Source: Isochrysis galbana
Lineage: Eukaryota > Haptophyta > Isochrysidales > Isochrysidaceae
Direction of reading: 5' to 3'
DNA: 64,000 nt
Assembly (NCBI GenBank): GCA_018136815.1
Contig: CM030943.1
Coordinates: forward strand, 1,417,975-1,481,974
Part shown: positions 20,448 through 30,010 of the stretch, in pieces
Numbering within the stretch: the stretch's first letter is position 1
Layout of the letters: each line of letters opens with the position of its first letter
Program-made: the position numbers and the translations under genes
The notes under the pieces: generated by a model
Databases searched by the model: none
The model's input: the letters and a program-made list of their open reading frames with translations, nothing else
Told to the model about the DNA's origin: nothing

Positions 20448-20905
20448 TAGGGCTAGGTAAAAATATGTACACTTATTTGCCCAAATATGTAGTAAAAATA
20501 TGTCGAAATATGTAGAAAATCCGCCCAAATATGTAGAAAATATGTACATACAATCAGATAAAAATGCGCCGGGGAAGCGTCCCTCTGCCTCAAAAAAGTC
20601 AAAAGTAACCACCCACACCAACCACAAGAACATAAAAGAGCTAGCACACTGCTTTGCACATGAATGAAACATCAGATAATTCGCCAGATACGTAGAAAGG
20701 CATGAATGAGGATCGCGGGGCGCAGCGTGTGCCCCTCTTCTTCCGTCTTCCGTGCCTATAGTTAGTATGTAGTATGTAAACCCCCTCCCTACGCCCAAAT
20801 ATGCCGTAAATATGTGAAATATGTACGAAAATGTAACGATATGTAATCCGGAAAAGTTGACCCAAATATGTAGTTCAATATGTCACATATTTTTACCTAG
20901 CCCTA
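20448..20905. mobile_element. Non-autonomous hAT-like MITE (458 bp) with perfect target duplication
   Basis: Perfect terminal inverted repeats starting TAGGGCTAGGTAAAAATATG and a perfect 8-bp target duplication GTGCTGCC at 20440-20447 and 20906-20913. Both ends carry many copies of AAATATGTA-type motifs (about a dozen), the arrangement seen for subterminal transposase binding sites in hAT elements. The centre is unrelated and non-coding. The perfect duplication suggests a young insertion. Confidence 0.92.
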
Positions 20906-20913
20906 GTGCTGCC

Positions 20914-22205
20914 TGCGCTCTACACCCGGCGCAACACCCAGGCTCCTATAATCGCGCGCTATCAGCGCCGTGTCGTCAGCGAATTGGCTTATCTTCAGGC
21001 TATACCCATTGAGGTTTACGCCGCTGATGTCTTCGTCGCCGTTGATAGCGCGGGTGAGTGCCTCCGTGGTTAGGAGAAACGTGAGCGGTGACAGCGGGCA
21101 GCCTTGCGGCATGCCGCTACCCACGGTGAACGGGTAGCTTCTCCCGCCATTGGTCTTGATGGTTCGTACCGGTCGTCGCTCTCGCTCTCGTCGCTCTCGC
21201 TCTCGTAACACTCGTACCCAACAAACTCGCCTCGCCTCGCCAGCCCCTGCCATCACAGCCCTCCTCTCACTCGCCCTCGCCTCTCGCCGCTCGTTCCATG
21301 TCGTTCTCGCCGCCGTCCTCGCCCTCGCTCAAGCCCGCCTGCCCGCCTTCCTCTGCTGACGGGCTTCAGCCCGTCATCGTCTCCGAAGCCGTCTCCTCAG
21401 CCGCGCCTGCCGCCGGCTTGCCACCTTCCTCATTGCCCTCAGGCCCTAAGGGCCATCCCAATTCGTCACTCTCATCGCTGTTTCTTCCCTCAGGAATGTT
21501 GCTATGTTTTCTTTTGCGTTGACCATATTGTTTCTATGTTGCCCCCTTCCTCTATCTTTCGACCGGCGGTCCGCAACAGCAGTTCTACCGTTTTCATCGC
21601 GCCTTTCTCGCGGATTATCGTTAGGTCTATTGGTTTGTCGAAGTTTCGCCCCGGTTTGAATCCCGGGGTCTCGAAGAGCGCTAGGACCGGTAGATGGTCT
21701 GACGCGGCTTTGCCCGTGAATAGGTCCGGGCAGGGTCCGTGTCGCTACCATTGGATAGCATCTATATCTTCGCTATGGTACATGCGGTCTATCCTTGTGT
21801 GGATGGTGGCCGCCATTCTCGTGTAGCCAACATTCGGCCCCAGGCGTAACGTGTGATGTGCGTCTCGGAGTTTGTGCGCTTTAGTCAGCGCTTTCCATTT
21901 TTCCCCGTGCGTGTTGGCGTATAGTGCCTCCCCTATTCTTTGGGAGTCGTGCGCGCTGTTTTCTACGCAGTTGAGGTCTCCGCCTATTACCGTCGGTATA
22001 GGGTCTAAGGCGCCTAGTTTTCTATCTAGTTCGGTTATCTGCCTTCCGCGGGGTCCAGGTTGCGCACTGAGGTATACAGATATTATTTGGTATTGGGTTT
22101 CATCTATGTTTATTTAGTGTTATGGATACGCATCTACCTTCTAGTAAGATTTCTAGGGACTCCGTCCTAGCAGTTATTCGCTCGGCCGCTTCTCTGATTG
22201 CAAGA
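20914..22205 (-). pseudogene. Rearranged LINE pol remnant (endonuclease and RT pieces)
   Basis: From the right: the endonuclease piece (about 22205-21500) reads AIREAAERITART, EILLEGRC, then IGGDLNCVEN, ATIHTRIDRMY and AASDHLPVLALFE, with an in-frame stop after DAIQW. A non-LINE segment follows (21480-21180). The RT piece (about 21180-20940) reads RTIKTNGGRSYPF, GMPQGCPLSPLTFLLT and QFADDTALIA. The region between endonuclease and RT and both ends are missing. The hAT-like MITE at 20448 abuts its left border. Confidence 0.8.
21346..21450 (+). repeat. ~100-bp dispersed repeat inside a LINE rearrangement, copy 1
   Basis: CTGCTGACGGGCTTCAGCCC, then CGTCTCCGAAGCCGTCTCCT and CAGCCGCGCCTGCCGCCGGC match 33448-33550 almost base for base. 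In both places the repeat is joined to a broken LINE copy. The origin is unknown. Confidence 0.7.
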
Positions 22206-23419
22206 AACAGCGGAGGGAGCATGTTCGAGCGACAGTGACAACAACGCGCCCAGCCTCTAAAAATGGCCCCCCCGCTGGAGTGCACTTCATGTGTTCAGCG
22301 CGGGGCTGTTGTGTTGCTGCTGCACTTCCGTTGCTGCGCTTCCCATGTCCGCATAAGTGAATGAATCAGCTTGAGGATCTTGTGTTGAATAGAACGGGTG
22401 TGTGCGCGCGGGCTTCGATGTGCGCGCGCGGGCCCCGCAGCTGTATGTGGCGTCGATGCCGCAGTTGGAGTGAAGGAATGTGCGTGCAGTGCAGGTGCCT
22501 GCTTATTTTTTTCGATAACATGGGTGGTGTGCCCCACCACTTGATCAATGTTGGCTCTCAACTTGCAATCCCACGGGAGCACGATCAACAGCCACCTTGG
22601 CGGGCTACTGGCCGCCGCGCGCCCCGTTCACCGTGTCTTCACCCTAGCTGTGAAAAACAGCGGGTGAGGGCTAGAAAAACATTAAAAACAGCTGTTTTGG
22701 GGAATCGAAAAAAAACAGTAAAAAACAGTGCGAAAAACAGTGGGGCCACATATACCGCAAGGGGGCTTTTCCCCCGCGCGCGGAACGCCTCCGCCTCCGC
22801 TCCTCGCTCCTCCGCGTCCTGCGTCCTACGCATACGTAGGCCGCCGCCGCCGCTGCCCCCTTTCCTCTCCCCTCGGCCGATGGCGAGCCGCTATCGGTGT
22901 TCACAACCCCAAGCCCACGCACGCGTCGCGATCCGCGCGCGTGGTGGTGTGGTGGTGGTGGCCGCTGTCCCGCGCGCACGCCGCGCTCGAGCGCGCCTGG
23001 TCCTGCGCGCACGCGCGCACGCCGCGCTCGCGCGCGCCGCGCACGGGCGGCCCCCAGCCCCAGTCCCACTCTAAAAAAACAGTGGCATAAATGGAGGGCG
23101 TTTGAAAAACAGTGAAAAAAAAAATCTTCTTAAAATTCCCCGCTACGCGTGCGGCGTGAGGCAGTGTGCTAGTGTACCTCCCTACTACCCAACCTTAACC
23201 CCTGACAACCCCCTTCCCCTTTCCCAGTTCCCTCTTTATCGGAGAAGCTGGTTCCGGGGAGGCCGCGCGCGCTGCTTCGGCCGGGAGTTGGAGAGAAGGG
23301 GGCTGGAGACTGTGATTCGTCCTGTACGCTAGTGTTGATTCGGGTTGCCTTCTATTGTATTTCGTGGGATCTTTATTGATATCCTCCTCGTTTTCTTCTA
23401 AGACGCGGTATTAAGTGCC

Positions 23420-24163
23420 TCAGGTGATGTTACGGATGTCTAGCGCCAGGCCCGTGAAAAGTTTAAGATCTATGTATGCCTTATGCCATCTCCACGTGGA
23501 GTAGTATTCTGCGGCGTATACTCGATCTATTCTCGTGTGGGTCTGGTGCCCGCACCTCGTGTATTGCTCTTTTATGCCCGGATTAACCAGCAGTTGGACG
23601 TCAGTGAGCCCATGCGAGGCAATCGCCCTCGTGAGGGCTCTGCCTCCCGTATTTGCATAGGGGGTCGCCCCCGCGATGGGCCGGGTGTCTCTATGTATGT
23701 TCTCCACGCAATTGAAATCGCCCGCTATAATTGTGTGAGAAAGTATTTCCGATGTCTCATGAAGGACTTTGATTTCTTCTTTACGCTTACTAGGTCTAGC
23801 ATTTAGATACACCGAGGCGAAAGATATTGTTGCATGTCCGATATTAGCCTTTACTACTACCAGCCTTCCCGGGATAACTACCGACCAAGATTCTACTACT
23901 ACGTCGCTTCTGTCTCTTCTAATGGCTACCGCCACTCCGCTCCCAGGGTCGCCCCTAGACGCGGGGGATTGAAACCAGTCCCAGCCAAGGGACCGGGCCA
24001 AACCTTGCACCCTTAGGTGCCACCCATCGCTGTAATGGTGTAGTTCTTGCGCGTACAGAACATGGATCCCTCCTAGTCTCGCTTGCGCTAGGGTCGACGT
24101 TAATTTATGTTTCGCTCCGTTCAAATTGTATGTCGCAATCTTTAAGTCGCTACTATTCACCAT
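23420..24163 (-). pseudogene. LINE family B ORF2, truncated within the endonuclease
   Basis: Starts ATGGTGAATAGTAGTGAC, overlapping the ORF1 stop. Endonuclease motifs KIATYNLNGAKHK, YAQELHHY, GDFNCVENIHRD and TRIDRVYAAEYY are present; the frame then breaks after KLFTGLA into the 3' untranslated region and stops. The SDHH catalytic end seen in the 42615-44006 copy is missing, so no active nuclease is expected. Confidence 0.85.
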
Positions 24164-25802
24164 GACGGTAGAGGCAACTAACTCCGTTCACGCAGTACCC
24201 TGGATAAGCCTTATTAGGTTTAAGATTGCATTTGACCATACAAGTTTGTTTGCCCGTGGTGGGGTCCTTTACCCAACATCCGGGGATGTCGTGGCTGGAG
24301 GAGCATTGGACTATTTGACGTCCTTTCATGCGGTTGTTTTTGCATTCGCCCGCCATGAATCGGCGGCATGGCGCCGCCGCACCAAGGCCCATGAGGGCCC
24401 TGTAGTCCATGGCGTTACTTGCGTCCCTTTGGCGCTTTCGTTGTTCCGCTTTCGCCTTATCTTGTTCGCACGTGCATTGGCGAAAGCTAACTTGGTTTTT
24501 ACGAAGAAATGAGATAGCCCACGGCTTGTCGTATCCTTTGCAGCCTCCGGGGGCTCCATGGATGGCTAACTCCCCTTCAGGAGTCACACATTCCACCGAT
24601 GATCGGACCGCATAGTCCAAGTTGAAATTTTCTCCGTCATCGAGAGTCACATGAAAGTTGCGAGGGAAGCGGTGCCCTAAGGCAGACGTGTCCGTGTAAA
24701 CATAAAAGTGCCAGATGGGACGCTTGCCGGACTCAACTTTCGTGATACCTTCGAGTGAGGTTTTGGCTCGCTGTTGGTTGCCCCTTAGCACGTGGAATCC
24801 CTCGCGCTCGAGTGAGTTAGCCAAGTGCCTAGTCTTGGTCTTAAAAGCCTTGATCGGATCAAAGATGCGAAAAACAATGTAGGTCGCCACCTCTTTTAGG
24901 GAGGACCGGATAGCGCTCGACTTTCGAGGGGCCGAGTCGATTAACGCACCATAGGTGATTCCAAATTCATGCGGGACTCCCGAGAGTGCTGTGTTAACTT
25001 TGTCTCCGTATGCGGCCTTGAATTGATCGTGTGCGTCTTCATCAACATAGAAAATCCAAGGGCCTTTGCGGCCTTTGTCCATGCCGTCTGGAGTTGCGTC
25101 TAGGCCTTCCAGCCTAGAGAGGAGGAATTTCATGAAGGTGGCGACATCCTCGCTCTTGATGTCCTTTTTGTCATCAGCTAGCTGAGCTAGCTGGATGTAA
25201 AAAGGCGTGTCTTCGGGCTCCTCTTCCTCATCAGGTGGAGGAGAAGCAAATGGGGTGGTGTTGTGGAGAGTCGGCTTTGGATCCGATTGGGGATCCGCCC
25301 GCTTGCGCGACGGCTGCTGTGGTTGTTGGGCTTGTGGCTGCTGGGCTTGCTGGGCTGTATCCTTCCCTTTGTGTCCATGCGCAGCTTGCGCGTATGTCCT
25401 GGTCGCTTGAGTTGGTTGTTGGTTTGAGGGCGCAAAGGCCCCCAAAATGGATTGTTGTGTTAAGTGCCCGCCCCCGAGGGGTGCACTGATGGTAGGAGTG
25501 GCCGCCATGGGGGTGGCAGCAGAGCTGCCACCTCCCATGGGGAGTCCTTGAGTTGGTGGAGGAGCGGAGGGGTTGGGTGGCAGGGCTTTGCCCTGGGTCT
25601 GGTTGTCACCAGGGAACAGGACTCTGCCTGTTCCCTGGTTCTGTAGCAGCTTGGGAGGCGAGGGCGGTGCCGTCATCTCGACGTCGTTGTCAGGCGGCGC
25701 GGCGGCCTGTGGGCGCTTGGGCTCCGGCGGTTTGGGGCGGCCCCGTTGGGGCGTCGTGACGGCGGGGGGCTGGGAGGTGGGAGCGGTCGGCGCGCGCTCC
25801 AT
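24153..25802 (-). CDS. LINE family B ORF1 (Gag-like, CCCH zinc fingers)
   Basis: 549 residues from ATG at 25802. An upstream in-frame extension exists but the MERAPTAP start is shared with all other copies. Residues 1-200 are Pro/Gln-rich and low-complexity; the middle (about 200-470) is a conserved globular region (ATFMKFLLSRLEGLD, YIVFRIFDPIKAF, HVTLDDGENFNLDYAV). The C-terminus has two CCCH fingers: C-x7-C-x12-C-x3-H starting CRRFMAGEC, and a last one ending CVNGVSCLYRH. It probably binds the element RNA. It is nearly identical to the ORF1 at 43996-45645. The last codons overlap the ORF2 start by 11 bases. Confidence 0.85.
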   Translation of the reverse strand: MERAPTAPTSQPPAVTTPQRGRPKPPEPKRPQAAAPPDNDVEMTAPPSPPKLLQNQGTGRVLFPGDNQTQGKALPPNPSAPPPTQGLPMGGGSSAATPMAATPTISAPLGGGHLTQQSILGAFAPSNQQPTQATRTYAQAAHGHKGKDTAQQAQQPQAQQPQQPSRKRADPQSDPKPTLHNTTPFASPPPDEEEEPEDTPFYIQLAQLADDKKDIKSEDVATFMKFLLSRLEGLDATPDGMDKGRKGPWIFYVDEDAHDQFKAAYGDKVNTALSGVPHEFGITYGALIDSAPRKSSAIRSSLKEVATYIVFRIFDPIKAFKTKTRHLANSLEREGFHVLRGNQQRAKTSLEGITKVESGKRPIWHFYVYTDTSALGHRFPRNFHVTLDDGENFNLDYAVRSSVECVTPEGELAIHGAPGGCKGYDKPWAISFLRKNQVSFRQCTCEQDKAKAEQRKRQRDASNAMDYRALMGLGAAAPCRRFMAGECKNNRMKGRQIVQCSSSHDIPGCWVKDPTTGKQTCMVKCNLKPNKAYPGYCVNGVSCLYRHGE

Positions 25803-26125
25803 CGCTAAAACTATAACAATAGTTTTTTTGTTTGAAAAACAGTGAAAAACACTGTTTTTGGCCTCCGAAAAAAAACACTGTTTCTGTCTTTCACAGCTAG
25901 GGTCTTCACCTGCACCTGCAGTTCCTGCACTCTCACCTCTCACCTTCACCTGCACCTTCACTGAAGAAAAAACTTCGGACCAGCACCTTCCCAGTTGGAA
26001 AAAAAAATTTATTCCGGACCCCTGCACTGCGCACTGCGCCGCGCTCGGCGTGTGCGTGTGCTGCAGCGGCGCGTGGGCCGGCCGCTCTAGCGCGCGCTGC
26101 TTGCGCTAGCTAGACGCTAGCACTA

Positions 26126-26340
26126 AGGCCTTACCCCCTGGAGTAAGGCCTTACCTACCCCCTTGAGTAAGGCCTTACCAGATGGCGTAATGACTTATCC
26201 TGCAAGTAAGGCCTTCCCCGGCTCCTGCCATAACACTGGTCGGACTCCCCGCCGTGGTAACCACATACACTTTTCTTGACGATTGAGATAAGGCCTTATG
26301 GGGGATAAGGCCTTATTTTAAGGGCCTTATAAATAACTAG
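26126..26340. repeat. Cluster of TAAGGCCTTA palindromes
   Basis: Five perfect TAAGGCCTTA decamers and two near copies lie within 215 bp (near 26127, 26149, 26170, 26287 and 26307, with variants near 26206 and 26325). The block ends AAATAACTAGTGC and begins GCTAGCACTAAGG, hinting at short inverted ends. It may be a small DNA element or a protein-binding array; no known family is recognised. Confidence 0.55.
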
Positions 26341-26564
26341 TGCATGCCTTGCTCAACAGCGCGACTTGCCAAGTTGCCGCGGTTGAGTCCCGTTGAGTCG
26401 CTGCGAAGCCCCCGAGGACTCCGAACACCGATGAATGCCAGTCGTTCCCGGCGGGAGGGGGGTTTAGCGATTGGGAGATTTTGGAGGTGTGATTCCCGTG
26501 GACCCATGACCGCCGATACCGACTGTAACGTCGGTCGCGTGCCGACGAGAGAAGGCGCCGTCGG

Positions 26565-26901
<337 letters not shown>

Positions 26902-27632
26902 ACAGACACACACACACACACTCACTCACTCACCCCCCCCCTTAACTACCCACCTACTATCCGGCCTCCTCTACCTAGAAAAAGTCGCAACATTTGTCGA
27001 GTAGCATCAACGGCAGCTTCATCCCGTCAAAGCAGCACCACGCAAAGCGTGTGTAAAGAATAAATGCTGGACGTGTTATCGAGAAGACAGGGGGGGAGAC
27101 CACACTCTGAGAAGAAGACGGAAATCATCAAAGCAGATGGGAGCGAGGCGGGGCGTCCCCTGTGTAAGGGATAAAAGAGGGGCGGGCATGATAAGGAGAG
27201 GAGAGAGAGGATACGGCGCGAACTCCGACTAGCACCTGAGAGAAGGGGAGGGAAAAAACCGAGAAAATTGAGAGGGAGTAGAGGGGCGGGCTCCTAGAGT
27301 GGGATGTATGTGCGGGGATATGGAGAGAGAGAGAAAGGGAGATTGAGGAGGGGGGAGAGAGAGAGCTCAGCAACACCTTGTTGTTGTTGTTGGAGAGGGC
27401 GGGAAGGGGAGACGGTCCCAGCCGGTGCCCCTTGACGGGGGCTATTCCCTCCCCCTCTCCTCCTCTGAATTCATGGGAGTAGTATCGTATTTTCTTGATT
27501 TGGCGGCCTCCTCCTTCTACGTCCACGTCTACAATATGACGGAGAAGAGAGGAGAGGGAGAGAGTACGTGGGAGAGAAGAGAGGGAAGGGGGGGGGGGGT
27601 TCGGAGAGTGGCGTGAGGATTCTCGGCTCACC

Positions 27633-28376
27633 ATGTGGAACTTAGGCGCCGAGCTGCTGCGCTGGTCAGGCAGCCAGCCGGAGTCAGCCGTCGCGACCGA
27701 GGGTGAGCAGGTCCACCTGATCACGCTCCACGCCGAGCTGCGCGCCCTCGAGCGAGAGCGAGAGGCCAGCCAGGCAGAGCATGAGGCTCTGGCGGCAGAG
27801 GCCGCAACCCACTCGACAGAGTTGATGAGGGCGAACGCTGAACTGCGCGTGAAGAACAAGCAGCTGCTCGCACAACTTGAAGAAATCAAGGCACAGCTCG
27901 CAAAGGTCACGCACGATGCACAGCGTGCCAGCGAGGCACACGCCGGCGCGGAGCAGGCGCGACGGGAGGCCGAGGAGCGCTTTGCCAAGATGGAGCATGT
28001 GCACCGAAAGCTGCTCGAGGACAATGAGAGGCTGAAGTCGGATCTCATAAACAAAGTGTTGAATAACGAGGCGTTCGAACCTGGGGACCCGGAGCTCGCT
28101 CCCGAGCCGACGGTCATGGAGACGTACTCTGACGGTACAGGTGCTGTACACCTCCACACACCGCTGAGGGGCATCTCGCCGGCGTGTAACATCTCCGCTC
28201 TCGACAGCTGGCCGCAGACATCGAAAGATGGCATGGGATTTGATTCCTTTCACACCCCTCCGCGAGGTTTATCTCTCCCTGGCTCGTCGCGCACTGGCAC
28301 CGCAAAAACGCGGAGTTCCTTTGTCGAGGTCGAGATGAATCATAAGGGCGGCGGCGGTTGTTGCGTTGTACAATAG
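27633..28376 (+). CDS. Coiled-coil protein with C-terminal CaaX prenylation box
   Basis: 247 residues, single exon, start context CACC-ATG. Residues about 28-155 form a continuous Glu/Ala/Leu-rich coiled coil (LHAELRALERERE, NAELRVKNKQLLAQLEEIKAQL, MEHVHRKLLEDNERLKSDL). The remainder is low-complexity with two related HTPxRGxSxP motifs near residues 174 and 208. The last residues GGGGCCVVQ end in CVVQ, a CaaX box, with an adjacent cysteine that could be palmitoylated. A membrane-attached scaffold or tether is inferred. No named family is recognised. The upstream 400 bp are GA-rich on the coding strand. Confidence 0.75.
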   Translation: MWNLGAELLRWSGSQPESAVATEGEQVHLITLHAELRALEREREASQAEHEALAAEAATHSTELMRANAELRVKNKQLLAQLEEIKAQLAKVTHDAQRASEAHAGAEQARREAEERFAKMEHVHRKLLEDNERLKSDLINKVLNNEAFEPGDPELAPEPTVMETYSDGTGAVHLHTPLRGISPACNISALDSWPQTSKDGMGFDSFHTPPRGLSLPGSSRTGTAKTRSSFVEVEMNHKGGGGCCVVQ

Positions 28377-29020
28377 TGAATTCTCAGTACATCGCCTCGC
28401 GAGTTCTGCTCGTGCTCTCCTGCCCTAGCGTCGGCAGCGTGCACATAAGCGCCGTCGTCTAGAACCCTCTCGAAACTATTTGCTGCGCATCAATGTCCGT
28501 ACCCACCTCCATCTTCGAGCCATGAGAGGTCGCTCAAAAGCTGGCCATCCTCGACTCGAGCAAAAGCGTTGGAAGTCGCTTCTTTACGCCCAGCTCGGTC
28601 CCTGGCGTACATTTTGGCATTCCCGCCAGCGCGTGGCACGTGTGTGCTTGACGCAACACGAACACGCCCTGCTCAGACACATGAGCCCTATACTCTCTTC
28701 CCCAAGTCTCGCTAACTTTGCAATGCTTCTCAGTGTGACATTTGCGGCCATGCCAGAATTGGAAATGCTGTTTGCAACCTTGGCGAACGTGCTTCCCCTT
28801 CCATCATGGACGATACTGGCGCGAGCGCTGCCGCCCAGCAAATTCGTCTGGCGCGCGTGGCGGTCGTGCACGTGCGATTTGCGTGGTGACTGCAGCAGGC
28901 GTAACTAACGGCACGGCGCACGGCCTGTACCTCATCATCATTGCTAACAACAATTTTTCATGAAGTTGTCACTCTAACTCTGTCACATTTTTAAGTATTA
29001 TACGAAGAAAAGTCTTTATT
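28377..29020. other. Intergenic, 3' flank of the CaaX gene
   Basis: A 142-codon frame at 28480-28908 starts with TTG and shows no domain; I do not call it. AT-rich sequence from 28940 leads into a LINE 3' end. Confidence 0.35.
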
Positions 29021-30010
29021 CTAAAAAAAACTCTTAATATTCTTGCCACGCACGCGGCCATGGGGTTGACCATTGTAGCCACGCCCAATTAATTCCCTTC
29101 CTCTTCCTCACTTTCCGCCTTGCGGCAACTCCCCTCGTGCTCTACTTAGGGGCTCGGGTCGTGGGGGGGGGGCGGGTTGGACGGGGTGCACTGGCCCCTA
29201 GTGGTCGGTTCACGCCTTTCTCCTGTGCCTCTTGGTGGTCCGTTTCTTTTTGCTGTGGTGTGGATGTCACGACGTTGGTGGGTTGTCTACGCTCATGGTG
29301 TCCTCGCCTTCGCGGGGGTTTGCTCTTTGCTCGGGGGGGGGGGGGGGGGATGTGCCTCGGCCTCAGGCGAGTCTTTTGGCGAGGCCGATTGCTTCCGCCA
29401 CGAGGCCGAGGTTGTCATTCATTTTTAGCTCACCTTTCACCTTTGTCGTCTTCTATATAAAGATTGGGGTGCAGAGTTCTATCGGTTTTTTTGAGTTTAG
29501 GTTTTCTGCCCTTGGCCGCCATGCGAGTGCGCTTTGGGCGGTGGCGCGGTGGCTGTTCAGCAGGGCAAGGCCCCTCACCAGGGTAGTGAACCTTATCAGC
29601 GTGGAATCTAAGACTGGTATATCGCGGGTATTCGTATGACTCGAATTCCGTTCTATAGAAATCTCTTAACATGTACCTCCACGCTATTATGTAGTATGTA
29701 GAGGGTTTTCAAGCTGTCAGCCGTCAGGGGCGTAGCCGCGTCTGGGTATGCAAATAGCCTGCCCCTCGTTTTCTGCTTGCGAGACCTATTCGGGTTTGGG
29801 TTTGGGGTATAGTTGGCGATTGCGTCTATGGTGTCAAAGATTCTCCTCGTTGCGGGGCACCACGCTAGGTGGCATGAGTCCTCTTGGTAACAATTCGGAA
29901 CAAAAGACAAAAGGCCTGCCCAAACCCACACTCCGAACCAGGTGAAGTCGCGTTCCGTCAAAAGAGGGCTAGATGATGTTTTTTCACCCAGAAGTGCTTG
30001 TTTTATTTTT
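29021..30010 (-). pseudogene. 5'-truncated LINE, 3' part only
   Basis: The 3' end motif (plus strand CTAAAAAAAACTCTTAATATTC at 29021-29042) is followed by a 3' region shared with 48398 and 50557 (CCCTCGTGCTCTACTTAGGGGC). At 29660-29900, minus strand, the pol C-terminal zinc motif survives in part: EDSCHLAWCPATRRIFDTIDAIANYTP, cut at about 29890. RT and endonuclease are missing. The upstream breakpoint is approximate. Confidence 0.75.

Larger units (their letters stand above)
23120..25829 (-). mobile_element. Family B LINE, internally deleted, with 20-bp target duplication
   Basis: The flanking direct repeat GTTTGAAAAACAGTGAAAAA is found at 23100-23119 and 25830-25849, so both ends of the element are exact. 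Sense 5' end: AAACTATTGTTATAGTTTTAGCG-ATG; sense 3' end: GGGGAATTTTAAGAAGATTTTT, a T-rich rather than A-rich tail. ORF1 is intact but the pol frame is cut within the endonuclease, and the whole RT is missing. It is a short derivative that was mobilised with both termini, presumably in trans. Confidence 0.88.
22644..25902. mobile_element. hAT-like MITE (529 bp without insert) interrupted by a LINE
   Basis: Ends CTAGCTGTGAAAAACAG (left) and CTGTCTTTCACAGCTAGGG (right) are inverted repeats with one mismatch in the shared part. A perfect 8-bp target duplication TCTTCACC lies at 22636-22643 and 25903-25910. Repeated AAAAACAGTG motifs fill both subterminal regions, some in hairpin pairs (AAAAACAGTG...CACTGTTTTT). 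Removing the nested LINE and one copy of its duplication leaves 529 bp with no coding capacity. Confidence 0.8.

Noticed and set aside
28480-28908. 142-codon frame after the CaaX gene
   Set aside because: Non-ATG start, no domain and no codon pattern unlike the background.
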